Part shown: piece by piece, positions 1-8,041 of the stretch
How the letters are laid out: each line of letters opens with the position of its first letter
Position numbering within the stretch: the stretch's first letter is position 1
Assembly: GCA_039933775.1 (NCBI GenBank)
Contig: JBDTNK010000012.1
Location: forward strand, 1-44,730
Direction: 5' to 3'
Origin: JBDTNK01 sp039933775
GTDB lineage: Bacteria > Chloroflexota > Limnocylindria > QHBO01
DNA length: 44,730 bases
The notes under the pieces: model-generated
Seen by the model: only the letters and a program-made list of their open reading frames with translations
The model's database searches: none
Told to the model about the DNA's origin: nothing
Position numbers and translations under genes: made by a program

Positions 1-1
1 C

Positions 2-796
2 GGCATCGGTCTGCTCAGCTTCAGCGTCTGGGCGCACCACATGTTCACCACCGGCCAGGTCTTCCTGCCGTTCTTCAGCCTCATGACCGCGCTCATCGGG
101 GTGCCGACCGGGGTGAAGATGTTCAACTGGCTGGCGACGATCTACAAGGGCTCGATTCGCCTCGACACGCCGATGTTGTTCGCGCTGGGCTTCATCAGCA
201 TGTTCCTGATCGGCGGCATCAGCGGCATCATGCTGGGCTCGCCTCCGATCGACTTCCACATGCAGGACACCTACTTCGTCGTGGCGCACCTGCACTACGT
301 CTTCTTCGGCGGCTCGGTCTTCGGCGTCTTCGCGGCGATGTACTACTGGTTCCCGAAGATGAGCGGGCGCAAGCTCAACGAGGGCCTGGGCAAGTTCCAC
401 TTCTGGCTGCACTTCGTCGGCTTCAACCTGGCCTTCTTCCCGATGCACAACCTGGGCATCGGTGGCATGCCGCGCCGGATCGCCGACTACTCGCCCGATG
501 CCGGTTGGACGGTCCTCAACATGATCTCCACCGCCGGCGCCTTCCTGATCGCGATCAGCATCTTCCCGTTCGTGATCAACGTCGTGAGCACGCTGATCAA
601 TGGTGAGCTGGCCGGCGACGATCCGTGGGAGGGGAACACGCTGGAGTGGGCGACCAGCTCGCCACCGCCTGCCTACAACTTCGACAAGCTGCCCCCCATC
701 CGCAGCGAGCGGCCGCTCTTCTTCCTGACGCACGGTCATGGCCACGCGGTGGTCGACCCCTCAGAGCTCGACGAGAAGCACGAGGCGCAGGCATGA
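2..796 (+). CDS. coxA: Cytochrome c oxidase subunit I, C-terminal part (5' truncated by window edge)
   Basis: This is the catalytic subunit of a heme-copper terminal oxidase, which reduces O2 and pumps protons across the membrane. The reading frame is open from base 2, so the true start lies outside the window. The visible part begins just before VWAHHMF, the conserved paired histidines that bind CuB. It continues with VPTGVKMFNW, which carries the K-channel Thr/Lys, and VAHLHYVFFGG, the helix X histidines that bind hemes a3 and a. Several hydrophobic helices follow, ending in a charged C-terminus. This K-channel and ligand set indicates an A-type (aa3) oxidase. The stop overlaps the coxC start as ATGA, so the two are translationally coupled. 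The family call is secure. The subtype (aa3 or caa3) cannot be settled without subunit II. Confidence 0.96.
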   Translation, partial: GIGLLSFSVWAHHMFTTGQVFLPFFSLMTALIGVPTGVKMFNWLATIYKGSIRLDTPMLFALGFISMFLIGGISGIMLGSPPIDFHMQDTYFVVAHLHYVFFGGSVFGVFAAMYYWFPKMSGRKLNEGLGKFHFWLHFVGFNLAFFPMHNLGIGGMPRRIADYSPDAGWTVLNMISTAGAFLIAISIFPFVINVVSTLINGELAGDDPWEGNTLEWATSSPPPAYNFDKLPPIRSERPLFFLTHGHGHAVVDPSELDEKHEAQA

Positions 797-1419
797 CCGC
801 CGACTCGCCGACGCTGCGCGCCCCCGCCGACGCGGCACACGATCCGGTTACGCAGCCCGACAGCGCGATGCCGACGCCGCTCGTCGGGATGCTGCTCTTC
901 ATCGCCAGCGAGGTGATGTTCTTCGGCGGCCTCTTCGCCGCGTACTTCAACGCCCGCGCCACCGCGCCCGGTGGCAATTGGGGACCGCCGGAAGGCGCGC
1001 ACGAGCTGGAGGCCTGGCCGCTCGCCGCGATCCTGACCATCATCCTCGTCACCTCGAGCTTCACGATGCAGTTCGGCGTCTGGGCCATCCGCCGCAACGA
1101 CCTGCGCGGGCTGAAGCTGTGGACCGCGGTCACGCTGGCGCTGGGCGTGCTCTTCCTCGCCGGCCAGCTGTACGACTACAGCCTGCTCGACTTCGGGATC
1201 GCCGACGGCATCTTCGGCACGACCTTCTACACGCTCACCGGGTTCCACGGCGCGCACGTCTTCGGCGGGGCGGTGGGCCTGACCATCGTGCTGGCGAGGT
1301 CGCTGCAGAACCAGTTCAGCGCTCGCAACCACGTCGCTGTCGAAGCGGTCAGCATCTACTGGCACTTCGTCGACGTGGTGTGGATCGGGCTCTTCCTGAC
1401 CCTGTACTTCCTCAAGTAG
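793..1419 (+). CDS. coxC: Cytochrome c oxidase subunit III
   Basis: This integral membrane subunit stabilises the catalytic core of the oxidase. The ATG at 793 overlaps the coxA stop and gives 208 residues. The open frame extends further upstream, but that part lies inside coxA. After a polar N-terminus of about 25 residues come about five helices. Family signatures visible are SEVMFFGGLFAAYF in the first helix, GFHGAHVFGG near the middle, and YWHFVDVVWIGLF in the last helix, which ends at a short YFLK tail. Length and motifs are typical of five-helix bacterial subunit III. It is followed 15 bases later by the next oxidase-associated gene. Confidence 0.95.
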   Translation: MTADSPTLRAPADAAHDPVTQPDSAMPTPLVGMLLFIASEVMFFGGLFAAYFNARATAPGGNWGPPEGAHELEAWPLAAILTIILVTSSFTMQFGVWAIRRNDLRGLKLWTAVTLALGVLFLAGQLYDYSLLDFGIADGIFGTTFYTLTGFHGAHVFGGAVGLTIVLARSLQNQFSARNHVAVEAVSIYWHFVDVVWIGLFLTLYFLK

Positions 1420-1434
1420 CGGAGGCTCGAACAC

Positions 1435-1782
1435 GTGAACGACACGTCCCTGGGCCTCGCCCTGGTAGGCCTCGGCATCCTGGCGGTGCTGGTGCTCGTC
1501 TTCGTGCTCTCGTCGCGCAGCGGGCCGCGCGCCGAGGCCAAGCATCCGCCGCGCGGGGTGCACATGCCGGCGCCGAGCCTGCTGCCGTTCCTCTTCTCCG
1601 CGGCCGCGGCGCTCATGGGCCTGGGCCTCGTCTTCGCGCCGGACGGAACAATCGCCAACTGGTTCATCTTCGTGCCGGGCCTGCTCCTCATCGTGGCGAG
1701 CTGCTGGGCCTGGGTGCGCGCATCGGGCCATGAATGGCATGACGTCGAGCAGCGGGCCAACGACGACAGCTCCGGCCATTGA
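1435..1782 (+). CDS. Small membrane subunit of cytochrome c oxidase (subunit IV-like)
   Basis: This is a 115-residue protein with three hydrophobic segments (about residues 5-25, 47-67 and 73-93) and a short His-rich polar tail (GHEWHD). A GTG start at 1435 is chosen because GGAGG at 1421-1425 sits at good spacing and the preceding gene ends at 1419. The pattern MPAPSLLPFLF followed by FVPGLLLIVAS and WVRA resembles the small subunit IV family encoded directly after subunit III in high-GC bacteria. The function, stabilising or assembling the oxidase, is inferred from position and topology. The last 53 bases overlap the start of the thioredoxin-like gene in another frame. Confidence 0.72.
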   Translation: MNDTSLGLALVGLGILAVLVLVFVLSSRSGPRAEAKHPPRGVHMPAPSLLPFLFSAAAALMGLGLVFAPDGTIANWFIFVPGLLLIVASCWAWVRASGHEWHDVEQRANDDSSGH

Positions 1783-2326
1783 CCACCGCCCGCCGGCGTG
1801 GCGCGGCCGCCTGCCGCTGGCCTACCTCGTCGTCGCAGCCGTCCTGCCCCTCATCCTGCTCGGCGTGCTGAGCCTGGCGCTCCTGTCGCGTGCGGGCGAG
1901 GCGGCGCCGGCGACCATCGGGTCCACCGCGCCGACGTTCGCGCTCGCCGACCTCGACGGCAATCCGGTGAGCCTGGCGGACCTGCGCGGGCGCCCGGTGA
2001 TCGTCAATTTCTGGGCCAGCTGGTGCGCACCGTGCGTCGAGGAGATCCCGGAGCTGCAGGCCGCCGTTGCCGAGCACCGCGGCGAGGGACTGGCCATCAT
2101 CGGTATCGTGTACAGCGACCGATCCGAGGCCGCCCGCGAGTTCATGGCCCGCATGGGCGGCGGCTGGCCATCGGTCATGGACCCGGGCGGCGAGGTCGCC
2201 CGCGATTACGGCATCTACGGACCACCGGAGTCGTTCTTCGTGGATCGCGAGGGCATCATCCGGGGACGCCAGATCGGGCAGCTGTCGCCAGCCGATCTTG
2301 ACCGGCAGCTGGCCACCATCCTGTGA
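1730..2326 (+). CDS. TlpA/ResA/CcmG-type membrane-anchored thioredoxin
   Basis: This is a 198-residue extracytoplasmic thiol-disulfide oxidoreductase. It has one N-terminal anchor helix (about residues 31-53) followed by a thioredoxin fold with the active site WCAPC (Cys99 and Cys102 counted from the ATG at 1730). The cis-Pro region YGPPESFFVDREG is typical of CcmG/ResA-like proteins that reduce apocytochrome c or copper-site cysteines. The coding start at 1730 lies inside the preceding gene. A second ATG at 1739 is an equally possible start. Its place in the oxidase operon suggests a role in CuA or cytochrome c maturation, which is inference. It could also be a generic TlpA protein. Confidence 0.88.
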   Translation: MNGMTSSSGPTTTAPAIDHRPPAWRGRLPLAYLVVAAVLPLILLGVLSLALLSRAGEAAPATIGSTAPTFALADLDGNPVSLADLRGRPVIVNFWASWCAPCVEEIPELQAAVAEHRGEGLAIIGIVYSDRSEAAREFMARMGGGWPSVMDPGGEVARDYGIYGPPESFFVDREGIIRGRQIGQLSPADLDRQLATIL

Positions 2327-2339
2327 GAGGAGCGCGCGC

Positions 2340-2534
2340 ATGACCTCCACCACGCCCATCGGGGCCGATGACTCGGCGGCGCCGGGCGCGCTGCCCGCGC
2401 TGACCGGCGACGAGGCGCCCCCAACGCCCGCCCAGCAGCCGACGAGCGTCGCCTGGCTGCCGCTGGCGATGGTCCTCGTCATCCTGCTGCTCTTCATCGT
2501 CGCGGCCTGGACCCTGCTTGCAGCGGGCGGCTGA
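2340..2534 (+). CDS. Small single-helix membrane protein
   Basis: This is a 64-residue protein starting at the ATG at 2340, preceded by a GAGAGGAG ribosome-binding site. The N-terminal half is Ala/Pro/Thr-rich and polar. The C-terminal half is one strong hydrophobic helix (VAWLPLAMVLVILLLFIVAAW) ending in a few small residues, so the N-terminus is probably cytoplasmic. I do not recognise a family. It lies 13 bases after the thioredoxin gene and 4 bases before the ABC ATPase gene, so it belongs to the same transcription unit. A role as an accessory to the transporter or oxidase is only positional. Confidence 0.6.
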   Translation: MTSTTPIGADDSAAPGALPALTGDEAPPTPAQQPTSVAWLPLAMVLVILLLFIVAAWTLLAAGG

Positions 2535-2538
2535 GCCC

Positions 2539-3510
2539 GTGACAGCTGAGCCGGTGACGGCGGCTGAGGCGCTGCGGGCGGCTGCGGGACCAGGGCAAGC
2601 CGCGATCGAGATCCGCGGCCTGCGCAAGACCTATGGCCAGATCGAGGCGGTGCGTGGCCTGGATCTCACCGTTCGTCGCGGCGAGGTCTTCGCGCTGCTG
2701 GGGCCGAACGGCGCCGGCAAGACCACGACCGTGGAGATCCTGGAGGGCCACCGCGATCGCGATGCCGGCGAGATCAGCGTCCTGGGCCACGACCCGGCGC
2801 GCCACGCCCGACAGCTGCGCGAGCAGATCGGGATCGTGCTGCAGTCGACCGGCGTGGAGGAGTACCTCACCGTGCGCGAGGAGGTGGCCCTGTACGCCGG
2901 CTACTACCCCCACCCGCGCGACGTGGCGGAGACGATCGAGCTCGTGGGACTCACCGAGCAGCGTGACCGGCGCGTCCAGAAGCTGTCCGGCGGGCAGCGG
3001 CGCCGACTGGACCTGGCCGTGGCGCTGGCCGGCGACCCGGAGCTGCTTTTCCTGGACGAGCCGACGACCGGTTTCGACCCGTCGGCGCGGCGGCACGCAT
3101 GGGACACCGTGCGTGGCCTCGCCAAGCTGGGCAAGACGATCTTCCTGACGACCCACTTCATGGACGAGGCACAGGCGCTCGCCGACCGCGTGGCGGTCAT
3201 GGCCGACGGGCGCATCGTGGCGGAGGGCACGCCCGATACGATCGGTGCTCGGGGTGAGCGGCACAGCGTCATCCGGTTCCATCTTCCCGAGGGCGTCGCT
3301 CTGCCAGCCGGCATGCCGCCGCAGCGGCGCGGCGCCGACGGAGCCATGGAGCTCGCCACCGAGGACCCGACGCGCGTGCTCAACGCCCTCACCTCATGGG
3401 CGCTCGATGCGGAGACGCCGCTGGACCGGCTGGAGGTCGTGCGGCCCTCGCTGGAGGACGTCTACCTGGAGCTGACCGGTGGCAATCGGTCTGACCAGGA
3501 CGCGGCATGA
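2539..3510 (+). CDS. ABC transporter ATP-binding protein (ABC-2 exporter, DrrA/CcmA type)
   Basis: This is the cytoplasmic ATPase of a two-component ABC exporter, 323 residues from the GTG at 2539. That start lies 4 bases after the preceding stop. GTG 2554 is an alternative. Walker A is GPNGAGKTTT (about residues 55-64), the signature is LSGGQRRRLD, Walker B is LLFLDEPTTG and the switch histidine is in TTHFMDEA. A C-terminal extension of about 90 residues follows, as in drug/heme/Na+ exporters of this class. The permease gene overlaps its stop by 4 bases. The exported substrate cannot be read from the sequence. The oxidase operon context would allow heme, copper-related or lipid export. Confidence 0.93.
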   Translation: MTAEPVTAAEALRAAAGPGQAAIEIRGLRKTYGQIEAVRGLDLTVRRGEVFALLGPNGAGKTTTVEILEGHRDRDAGEISVLGHDPARHARQLREQIGIVLQSTGVEEYLTVREEVALYAGYYPHPRDVAETIELVGLTEQRDRRVQKLSGGQRRRLDLAVALAGDPELLFLDEPTTGFDPSARRHAWDTVRGLAKLGKTIFLTTHFMDEAQALADRVAVMADGRIVAEGTPDTIGARGERHSVIRFHLPEGVALPAGMPPQRRGADGAMELATEDPTRVLNALTSWALDAETPLDRLEVVRPSLEDVYLELTGGNRSDQDAA

Positions 3511-4277
3511 ACGGGCTCGCGCTGGCGATCCGACAGATCGGCTACGAGAACCGTGCCTTCTGGCGCAACCCGGCGGCCGCCTTCTTCACCTTCGCCTTCC
3601 CGTTGCTGTTCATGGTCATCTTCAACGTGCTCTTCGGTGGCGGCAGCGCAGACGCGCCGCCCGGACAGCGCGCGGCCGACTTCTTCACCCCGGGGATCAT
3701 CGCCTTTTCGGTGATCACCGCCACGTACACCAACATCGCCATGATGGTCACGATCGCGCGTGACGCGGGGATTCTGAAGCGGGTCCGCGGCACGCCGCTG
3801 CCGCCGTGGGCCTACCTCGCCGGCCGCATCGGTCACTCGGCCCTGCTGGCGCTGCTGCTGACGGTGATCGTCGCGGCGTTCGGCGCCGTCTTCTACGGCG
3901 TGGCGGTGCCGTGGGATCAGCTTTTGCTGCTGGTGCTGGTGCTGGTCGTCGGCGCGGCCGCCTTCTGTGCGCTGGGACTGGCGCTGACCGGCTTCATCCC
4001 GAACGCCGACGCCTCGCCGGCGATCGTCAACGCATCGATCCTGCCGCTCCTCTTCGTCAGCAACGTCTTCATCCAGATGCAGGACGCGCCGGCATGGATC
4101 GACACGCTGTCGAAGGTCTTCCCGGTGCGCCATTTCGCGGACGCCCTGATGTCGATCTACAGCCCGGGCATCGCCGGCGGCGCCTTCCGCTGGGAGGACC
4201 TCGGCATCCTGGCGGCGTGGGGGATTGGCGGGCTTCTCGTCGCACTGCGCACCTTCAGCTGGGAACCGCGTCGCTAG
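3507..4277 (+). CDS. ABC-2 type transporter permease
   Basis: This is a 256-residue integral membrane partner of the preceding ATPase. ATG 3507 overlaps the ATPase stop (ATGA). Six hydrophobic segments are visible. The first is at about residues 28-48, and a cytoplasmic loop carrying LKRVRGTPLP lies between helices 2 and 3. That loop is the usual ABC-2 coupling region contacting the ATPase. The sequence ends in a short basic tail. It is the last gene of the oxidase-linked operon. The next gene has its own promoter at 4294-4321. Confidence 0.92.
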   Translation: MNGLALAIRQIGYENRAFWRNPAAAFFTFAFPLLFMVIFNVLFGGGSADAPPGQRAADFFTPGIIAFSVITATYTNIAMMVTIARDAGILKRVRGTPLPPWAYLAGRIGHSALLALLLTVIVAAFGAVFYGVAVPWDQLLLLVLVLVVGAAAFCALGLALTGFIPNADASPAIVNASILPLLFVSNVFIQMQDAPAWIDTLSKVFPVRHFADALMSIYSPGIAGGAFRWEDLGILAAWGIGGLLVALRTFSWEPRR

Positions 4278-4293
4278 GCAGGTGAGCGAGGGC

Positions 4294-4321
4294 TTGGCAG
4301 GCGTCAGCGGCTTGCTATAGT
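4294..4321 (+). promoter_or_regulatory. Sigma70-type promoter with extended -10
   Basis: TTGGCA at 4294-4299 and TATAGT at 4316-4321 are separated by 16 bases. A TGC immediately before the -10 gives an extended -10 element. It is placed to drive the lipoprotein gene starting at 4397. Confidence 0.6.
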
Positions 4322-4396
4322 CCGCCGCAGGTGGGCTCGCCCGCCATCGGTGCCCTCTGAGGGGTGCACGTATTGATGAGGAGGACCCTGAGACCG

Positions 4397-4846
4397 ATGC
4401 CGCCCTTCATCTCGCCGCGACTGGCCACACGCCTGTCGCTTGGCCTGCTCGCCGTGGTGCTGGCCGCCTGCGGGGGCGGCGGTACGGGCGGCGGTGGCGG
4501 TAGCGCCACCGGCTCGACGGTCCACCTGCTCGTCGTGAACAAGTCAGCCGATGCGGCGACCTTTACCTACACCGGCGCCGAGGCCGCGCCGGAGGACTCG
4601 GTCGAGTCGTGCAAGGCGGCCCTGGCCGACTACCCGCTGGCCGATCCGTTCACGGTCGCGATCAACGGCACCGTGGGCTTCGACTCCGCCACGTTGCCCG
4701 AGGGCTTGCCGAACCGCGGCGAGGGCGACATGGTGCTGAAGATGACGATCAACGACGACGGGACGGTCGAGTTCGACGATCCGGCGCCCGGCCGACGCAT
4801 CTCGCCGCCGGGAACCACCGCCATCTGCCCGACACTGCCGGGCTGA
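4397..4846 (+). CDS. Putative lipoprotein of unknown function
   Basis: This is a secreted lipoprotein of 149 residues from ATG 4397. That start is preceded by GAGGAGG at 4378-4384 and puts the lipobox LAAC at a normal signal-peptide distance (Cys at about residue 25). Upstream in-frame starts at GTG 4364 and ATG 4376 would make the signal peptide longer. After the Cys comes a flexible Gly-rich linker, then a compact domain of about 110 residues with two further cysteines that may pair. No enzyme motif was recognised. The gene has its own promoter and converges with ispG, leaving 4 bases between stops. Confidence 0.75.
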   Translation: MPPFISPRLATRLSLGLLAVVLAACGGGGTGGGGGSATGSTVHLLVVNKSADAATFTYTGAEAAPEDSVESCKAALADYPLADPFTVAINGTVGFDSATLPEGLPNRGEGDMVLKMTINDDGTVEFDDPAPGRRISPPGTTAICPTLPG

Positions 4847-4850
4847 GCGC

Positions 4851-6068
4851 TCAGGGCGTCGGGTAACGCCGCGCGACGTAGTCCTCGAGGATCTCCAGGA
4901 AGCGCGGCACGATATCGTCGCCGCGCAGCGTGGTCCGCAGCTGTCCGTCCACGAAGACCGGCGCGACCGGCTCCTCGAAGGTGCCCGGCAGGCTGATGCC
5001 GATGTCGGCGTGCTTTGACTCGCCGGGGCCGTTCACGACACAGCCCATCACCGCCACCTTCATCTCCTCGACGCCCGGACGCGTCTCACGCCAGCCGGGC
5101 ATCTGCTGCTGCAGGTAGGCGCCGATGTCGCGCGCCATCACCTGGAAGAAGGTCGAGGTGGTGCGCCCGCAGCCGGGGCAGGCGCTCACCTGCGGCAGGA
5201 AGCTGCGTAACCCGAGCGATTGCAGCACCTGCTGGCCGACCTGCACCTCCTCGGTGCGGTCCCCGCCAGGCTGCGGCGTGAGGCTGACGCGGATCGTGTC
5301 GCCGATCCCGCGCTGGAGCAGGATCGCCAGCCCGGCCGTCGAGGCGATGATGCCCTTGCTGCCCATGCCGGCCTCGGTCAGGCCCAGGTGCAGCGGGTAG
5401 TCGCATCGGTCCGCCAGGCGGGTGTAGACCTCGACCAGGTCCTGCACCCCCGACACCTTGGCCGACAGGATGATCCGATCGTGCGGCAGGCCGGTCACCT
5501 CCGCCAGGCGAGCCGAGCGCAGCGCCGACTCGATCATGGCCTCGATCATCACCTCGCGGCTGTCCTTCGGCTCGGGCAAGACGGCGTTGGCGTCCATCAT
5601 CTCGGTCAGCAGCTGCTGATCGAGCGATCCCCAGTTGACGCCGATGCGCACAGGCTTGGCGTTGGCGATGGCGACGCGAATGATCTGGGCGAACTGCTCG
5701 TCGTGCCGCTTCGTGCCCACGTTGCCGGGGTTGATGCGGTACTTGGCCAGCGCGGCGGCGGCTTCGGGGTACTTCGTCAGCAGCAGGTGCCCGTTGTAAT
5801 GGAAATCCCCGATGATCGGCACGCCGACGCCCAGGGCGTCGAGCTTGGCGCGAATGATCGGCACCGCCTGCGCCGCTGCATCGTTGTTGACGGTCACGCG
5901 CACCAGCTCGGAGCCGGCGTGGGCGAGCTGCGCGACCTGGATCGCGGTCGCGTCGGGATCGGCGGTGTCGGTGTTGGTCATCGACTGCACAACGATCGGG
6001 TGGGCCGAGCCGACCGGCACGCCGCCGACGTCGACGGTCACCGAGTGGCGCCGCGGGATGGATGTCAT
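4851..6068 (-). CDS. ispG: 4-hydroxy-3-methylbut-2-enyl diphosphate synthase (flavodoxin/ferredoxin)
   Basis: IspG (GcpE) catalyses the penultimate step of the MEP isoprenoid pathway, converting MEcPP to HMBPP with a [4Fe-4S] cluster. The 405-residue protein starts at ATG 6068 with the sequence beginning MTSIPRRHSV. Iron-sulfur ligands are visible as CPGCGR (Cys297 and Cys300) and GCVVNGPGE (Cys343 and Glu350). The N-terminal TIM-barrel motifs VQSMTNTDT and GDFHYN are intact. A TACGAT hexamer lies 9 bases before the ATG, suggesting a leaderless transcript. The open frame runs on upstream of the ATG, but that part is antisense to the receiver-domain gene and is not coding. The gene is full length and typical. 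Confidence 0.97.
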   Translation of the reverse strand: MTSIPRRHSVTVDVGGVPVGSAHPIVVQSMTNTDTADPDATAIQVAQLAHAGSELVRVTVNNDAAAQAVPIIRAKLDALGVGVPIIGDFHYNGHLLLTKYPEAAAALAKYRINPGNVGTKRHDEQFAQIIRVAIANAKPVRIGVNWGSLDQQLLTEMMDANAVLPEPKDSREVMIEAMIESALRSARLAEVTGLPHDRIILSAKVSGVQDLVEVYTRLADRCDYPLHLGLTEAGMGSKGIIASTAGLAILLQRGIGDTIRVSLTPQPGGDRTEEVQVGQQVLQSLGLRSFLPQVSACPGCGRTTSTFFQVMARDIGAYLQQQMPGWRETRPGVEEMKVAVMGCVVNGPGESKHADIGISLPGTFEEPVAPVFVDGQLRTTLRGDDIVPRFLEILEDYVARRYPTP

Positions 6069-6077
6069 TGGAGCTCG

Positions 6078-6083
6078 ATCGTA
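6078..6083 (-). promoter_or_regulatory. -10 element (TACGAT) of ispG
   Basis: On the minus strand TACGAT is followed by 9 bases and the ispG ATG. This spacing would place the transcription start at or next to the start codon. Confidence 0.5.
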
Positions 6084-6143
6084 CCCCGCGCAGCGGCCCC
6101 CTGCTTTCGGGCGGGCATGCTCCATGCATCGCCGAGCCGTCCA

Positions 6144-6590
6144 ATGGGTCTGTTTCACTCCACGCTGCCCGATGATGCGTCCGCATCGGAGACCGATGGC
6201 GACGGCGCCGTCGGGGCGCCGTCGGTCTGGATCGTCGAGGACGAGCCGGCCGCGGCCGAGCTGGCCGCCGACCTGTGCATCGCGTGCGGCGCGCGGCCGG
6301 AGCTGTTCCGCTCGGCGTTGCCGTTCCTGCGAGCATTTCGCGACGGTGGCCTGCCCCAGGCCGTGGTCCTCGATTGGCGCCTGGAGCGGGAGCTGAGCGC
6401 GGCCCTCTTCCTTGCCACGCGCCATCGCTTCCCGATGCTGCCGGTCGTCTTCTGGACCGGCAGCCCCGGCAGGACACTGCCCGCCGCCGTTCGGGAGGAC
6501 CCGCGCACCCGCATCGTCGACAAGGCCGCGGGTACCAGGGCGTTCGATGCTGCGCTGACCTGGGCCCTGCACGTCACCGAATCCCGCTGA
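6144..6590 (+). CDS. Response-regulator receiver-domain protein (single domain)
   Basis: This is a 148-residue protein consisting of one CheY-like domain. Receiver landmarks are the acidic cluster VEDE near residue 30, the phospho-acceptor Asp in VVLDWRL, the switch Ser/Thr in VFWTGS and the Lys in VDKAAG. There is no output domain, so it would act through protein contacts or as a phosphate sink. The start ATG 6144 is chosen as the one nearest the domain. ATG 6117 in the same frame is possible. It is divergent from ispG, and no cognate kinase is adjacent. Confidence 0.8.
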   Translation: MGLFHSTLPDDASASETDGDGAVGAPSVWIVEDEPAAAELAADLCIACGARPELFRSALPFLRAFRDGGLPQAVVLDWRLERELSAALFLATRHRFPMLPVVFWTGSPGRTLPAAVREDPRTRIVDKAAGTRAFDAALTWALHVTESR

Positions 6591-6602
6591 GGAGGCACCG
6601 CC

Positions 6603-6797
6603 ATGGGCATCAACGACGCGTTCCGCATTCCGAAGGACCCGCACCCCGGTGAGCCCGACGAGATGACCCCGGACACCGCCCCGATCGACGACATCGAGCG
6701 GCCCCACGACGGTGGCGGGGGTCTCGACGACCCTGCGGAGACACCGGCCAAGGACCTGGACGAGCCGGGAGGCGCGGACCGCACCCCGCGGCCGTAG
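6603..6797 (+). CDS. Small acidic, probably disordered protein
   Basis: This is a 64-residue Asp/Glu/Pro/Gly-rich protein with no hydrophobic core, no cysteine and many DxP repeats. A GGAGG ribosome-binding site at 6592-6596 supports the ATG at 6603. It follows the receiver-domain gene by 12 bases, so they are probably co-transcribed. I recognise no family. The composition suggests an intrinsically disordered protein. Confidence 0.6.
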   Translation: MGINDAFRIPKDPHPGEPDEMTPDTAPIDDIERPHDGGGGLDDPAETPAKDLDEPGGADRTPRP

Positions 6798-6805
6798 GGC
6801 TCCGC

Positions 6806-8041
6806 TCAGTCGGGAAGCCCGATCAGCAGCGCGGCGTTCATCCCGCCGAAGCCGAACGAGGTTGACAGCGCCAGCCGCGTGTCGGTGCGCTCGGCTGCCT
6901 GCAGGACGTGCAGGTTCACCTGCGGATCGAGCGCGCGAAGGTTGCACGTCCCCGGCAGGATGCCCAGCGACAGTCCGAGCACGGTGATCGCGGCCTCGAT
7001 CGCGCCGGTCGCCCCGAGCGCGTGGCCGTGCAGCCCCTTGGTGCCCGAGACGGGAATCGTCGCCGCGTGGTCGCCCAGCGCCAGGTGCAGGGCATTCGCC
7101 TCCGCGACCTCGTTCAGCGGCGTGCTCGAGGCGTGCGCGCTGACATAGCCGATCTCGCTCGCCTCGACGCCGGCGTCGCGCAGGGCGATCGTCACGGCAC
7201 GCGCCGCCTCGCGGCCGTCGGGACGCGGCGCGGTCATGTGGTACGCATCATTCGACGCCCCGAAGCCGCGGATCTCGGCCAGCACGGTGGCGCCGCGACG
7301 TTCCGCTGCGGCGAGCTCCTCGAGGACGAGCATCGCGGCGCCCTCGGCCATCACGAAGCCGTCGCGATCGACGTCGAAGGGCCGCGACGCGTGCTCGGGA
7401 TCATCGTTCCGGGTCGAGAGGACGCGGATCATGGCAAAGGCGCCGAAGGTCAGCGGCGCGAGCGGCGCCTCCGACCCGCCGGCGATCGCCGCGTCGACCG
7501 TGCCATCGCGGATCGCGCGGAACGCCTCCCCGATCGCGACGGCGCCCGAGGCACAGCTGTTCGCGTTGCCCACCGCCGGCCCGGTGATGCCCAGGTCGAT
7601 CGCCACGTTGCTGGCACCCGCGCCGCCGAAGACGGCCAGCGCCAGCGTCGGCGCCACGCCCCGTACGCCGCGCGCCACGTACGCCGCGTGCTGCTCCTCG
7701 CCGAAGGCCGTGCCGCCCAGCGCCGAACCGATCCAGATCCCGGTCCGCTCGGCGCGCCCGTCGCCCAGCGGCAGGGCGGCGTGCTCGGCGGCCATGCGTG
7801 CCGATGCGACGGCAAGGGCGCTGAAACGGTCGAGGCGACGTGCGCGACGTGCGTCGAGATGATCGGCGGGATCAAAGTCGTCGATCTGCGCCGCGATCCG
7901 GGACGGGAAGGGCGACGCATCGAAGCGATCGATGCAGCGCACCGCCGATCGGTTGCGCTCGACGCCGGCCCATAGCCCATCCGCACCGTGACCGATGGGC
8001 GTGATGGCGCCGATCCCGGTGACCGCGACGCGTCGGGTCAC
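6806..8041 (-). CDS. FabF-type beta-ketoacyl-ACP synthase
   Basis: This condensing enzyme joins an acyl thioester to a malonyl-ACP extender. The 411-residue protein starts at GTG 8041, overlapping the preceding stop (GTGA). The catalytic triad is complete and falls at the same residue numbers as in E. coli FabF: Cys163 in NSCASG, His303 in SAHASST, and His340 with Lys335 in KGLHGHALGATG. The C-terminal FGFGGMNA loop is present. It is the last gene of a four-gene operon with a cyclase-like protein, a flavin reductase and a methyltransferase. No ACP, acyltransferase or chain-length factor gene is adjacent, so it must use an ACP encoded elsewhere. It is more likely a specialised synthase than the housekeeping fatty-acid enzyme. 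Confidence 0.9.
   Translation of the reverse strand: MTRRVAVTGIGAITPIGHGADGLWAGVERNRSAVRCIDRFDASPFPSRIAAQIDDFDPADHLDARRARRLDRFSALAVASARMAAEHAALPLGDGRAERTGIWIGSALGGTAFGEEQHAAYVARGVRGVAPTLALAVFGGAGASNVAIDLGITGPAVGNANSCASGAVAIGEAFRAIRDGTVDAAIAGGSEAPLAPLTFGAFAMIRVLSTRNDDPEHASRPFDVDRDGFVMAEGAAMLVLEELAAAERRGATVLAEIRGFGASNDAYHMTAPRPDGREAARAVTIALRDAGVEASEIGYVSAHASSTPLNEVAEANALHLALGDHAATIPVSGTKGLHGHALGATGAIEAAITVLGLSLGILPGTCNLRALDPQVNLHVLQAAERTDTRLALSTSFGFGGMNAALLIGLPD

Noticed and set aside
736..1779. Long open frame antisense to coxC (347 codons)
   Set aside because: It is a GC-rich shadow frame of coxC and the small subunit gene, with His/Arg/Glu-rich composition and no motif.
6806..8041. Type III PKS in the mini-cluster
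   Set aside because: The enzyme has the FabF numbering of Cys163, His303 and His340 and the FGFGGMNA loop, not a chalcone-synthase-like fold signature.
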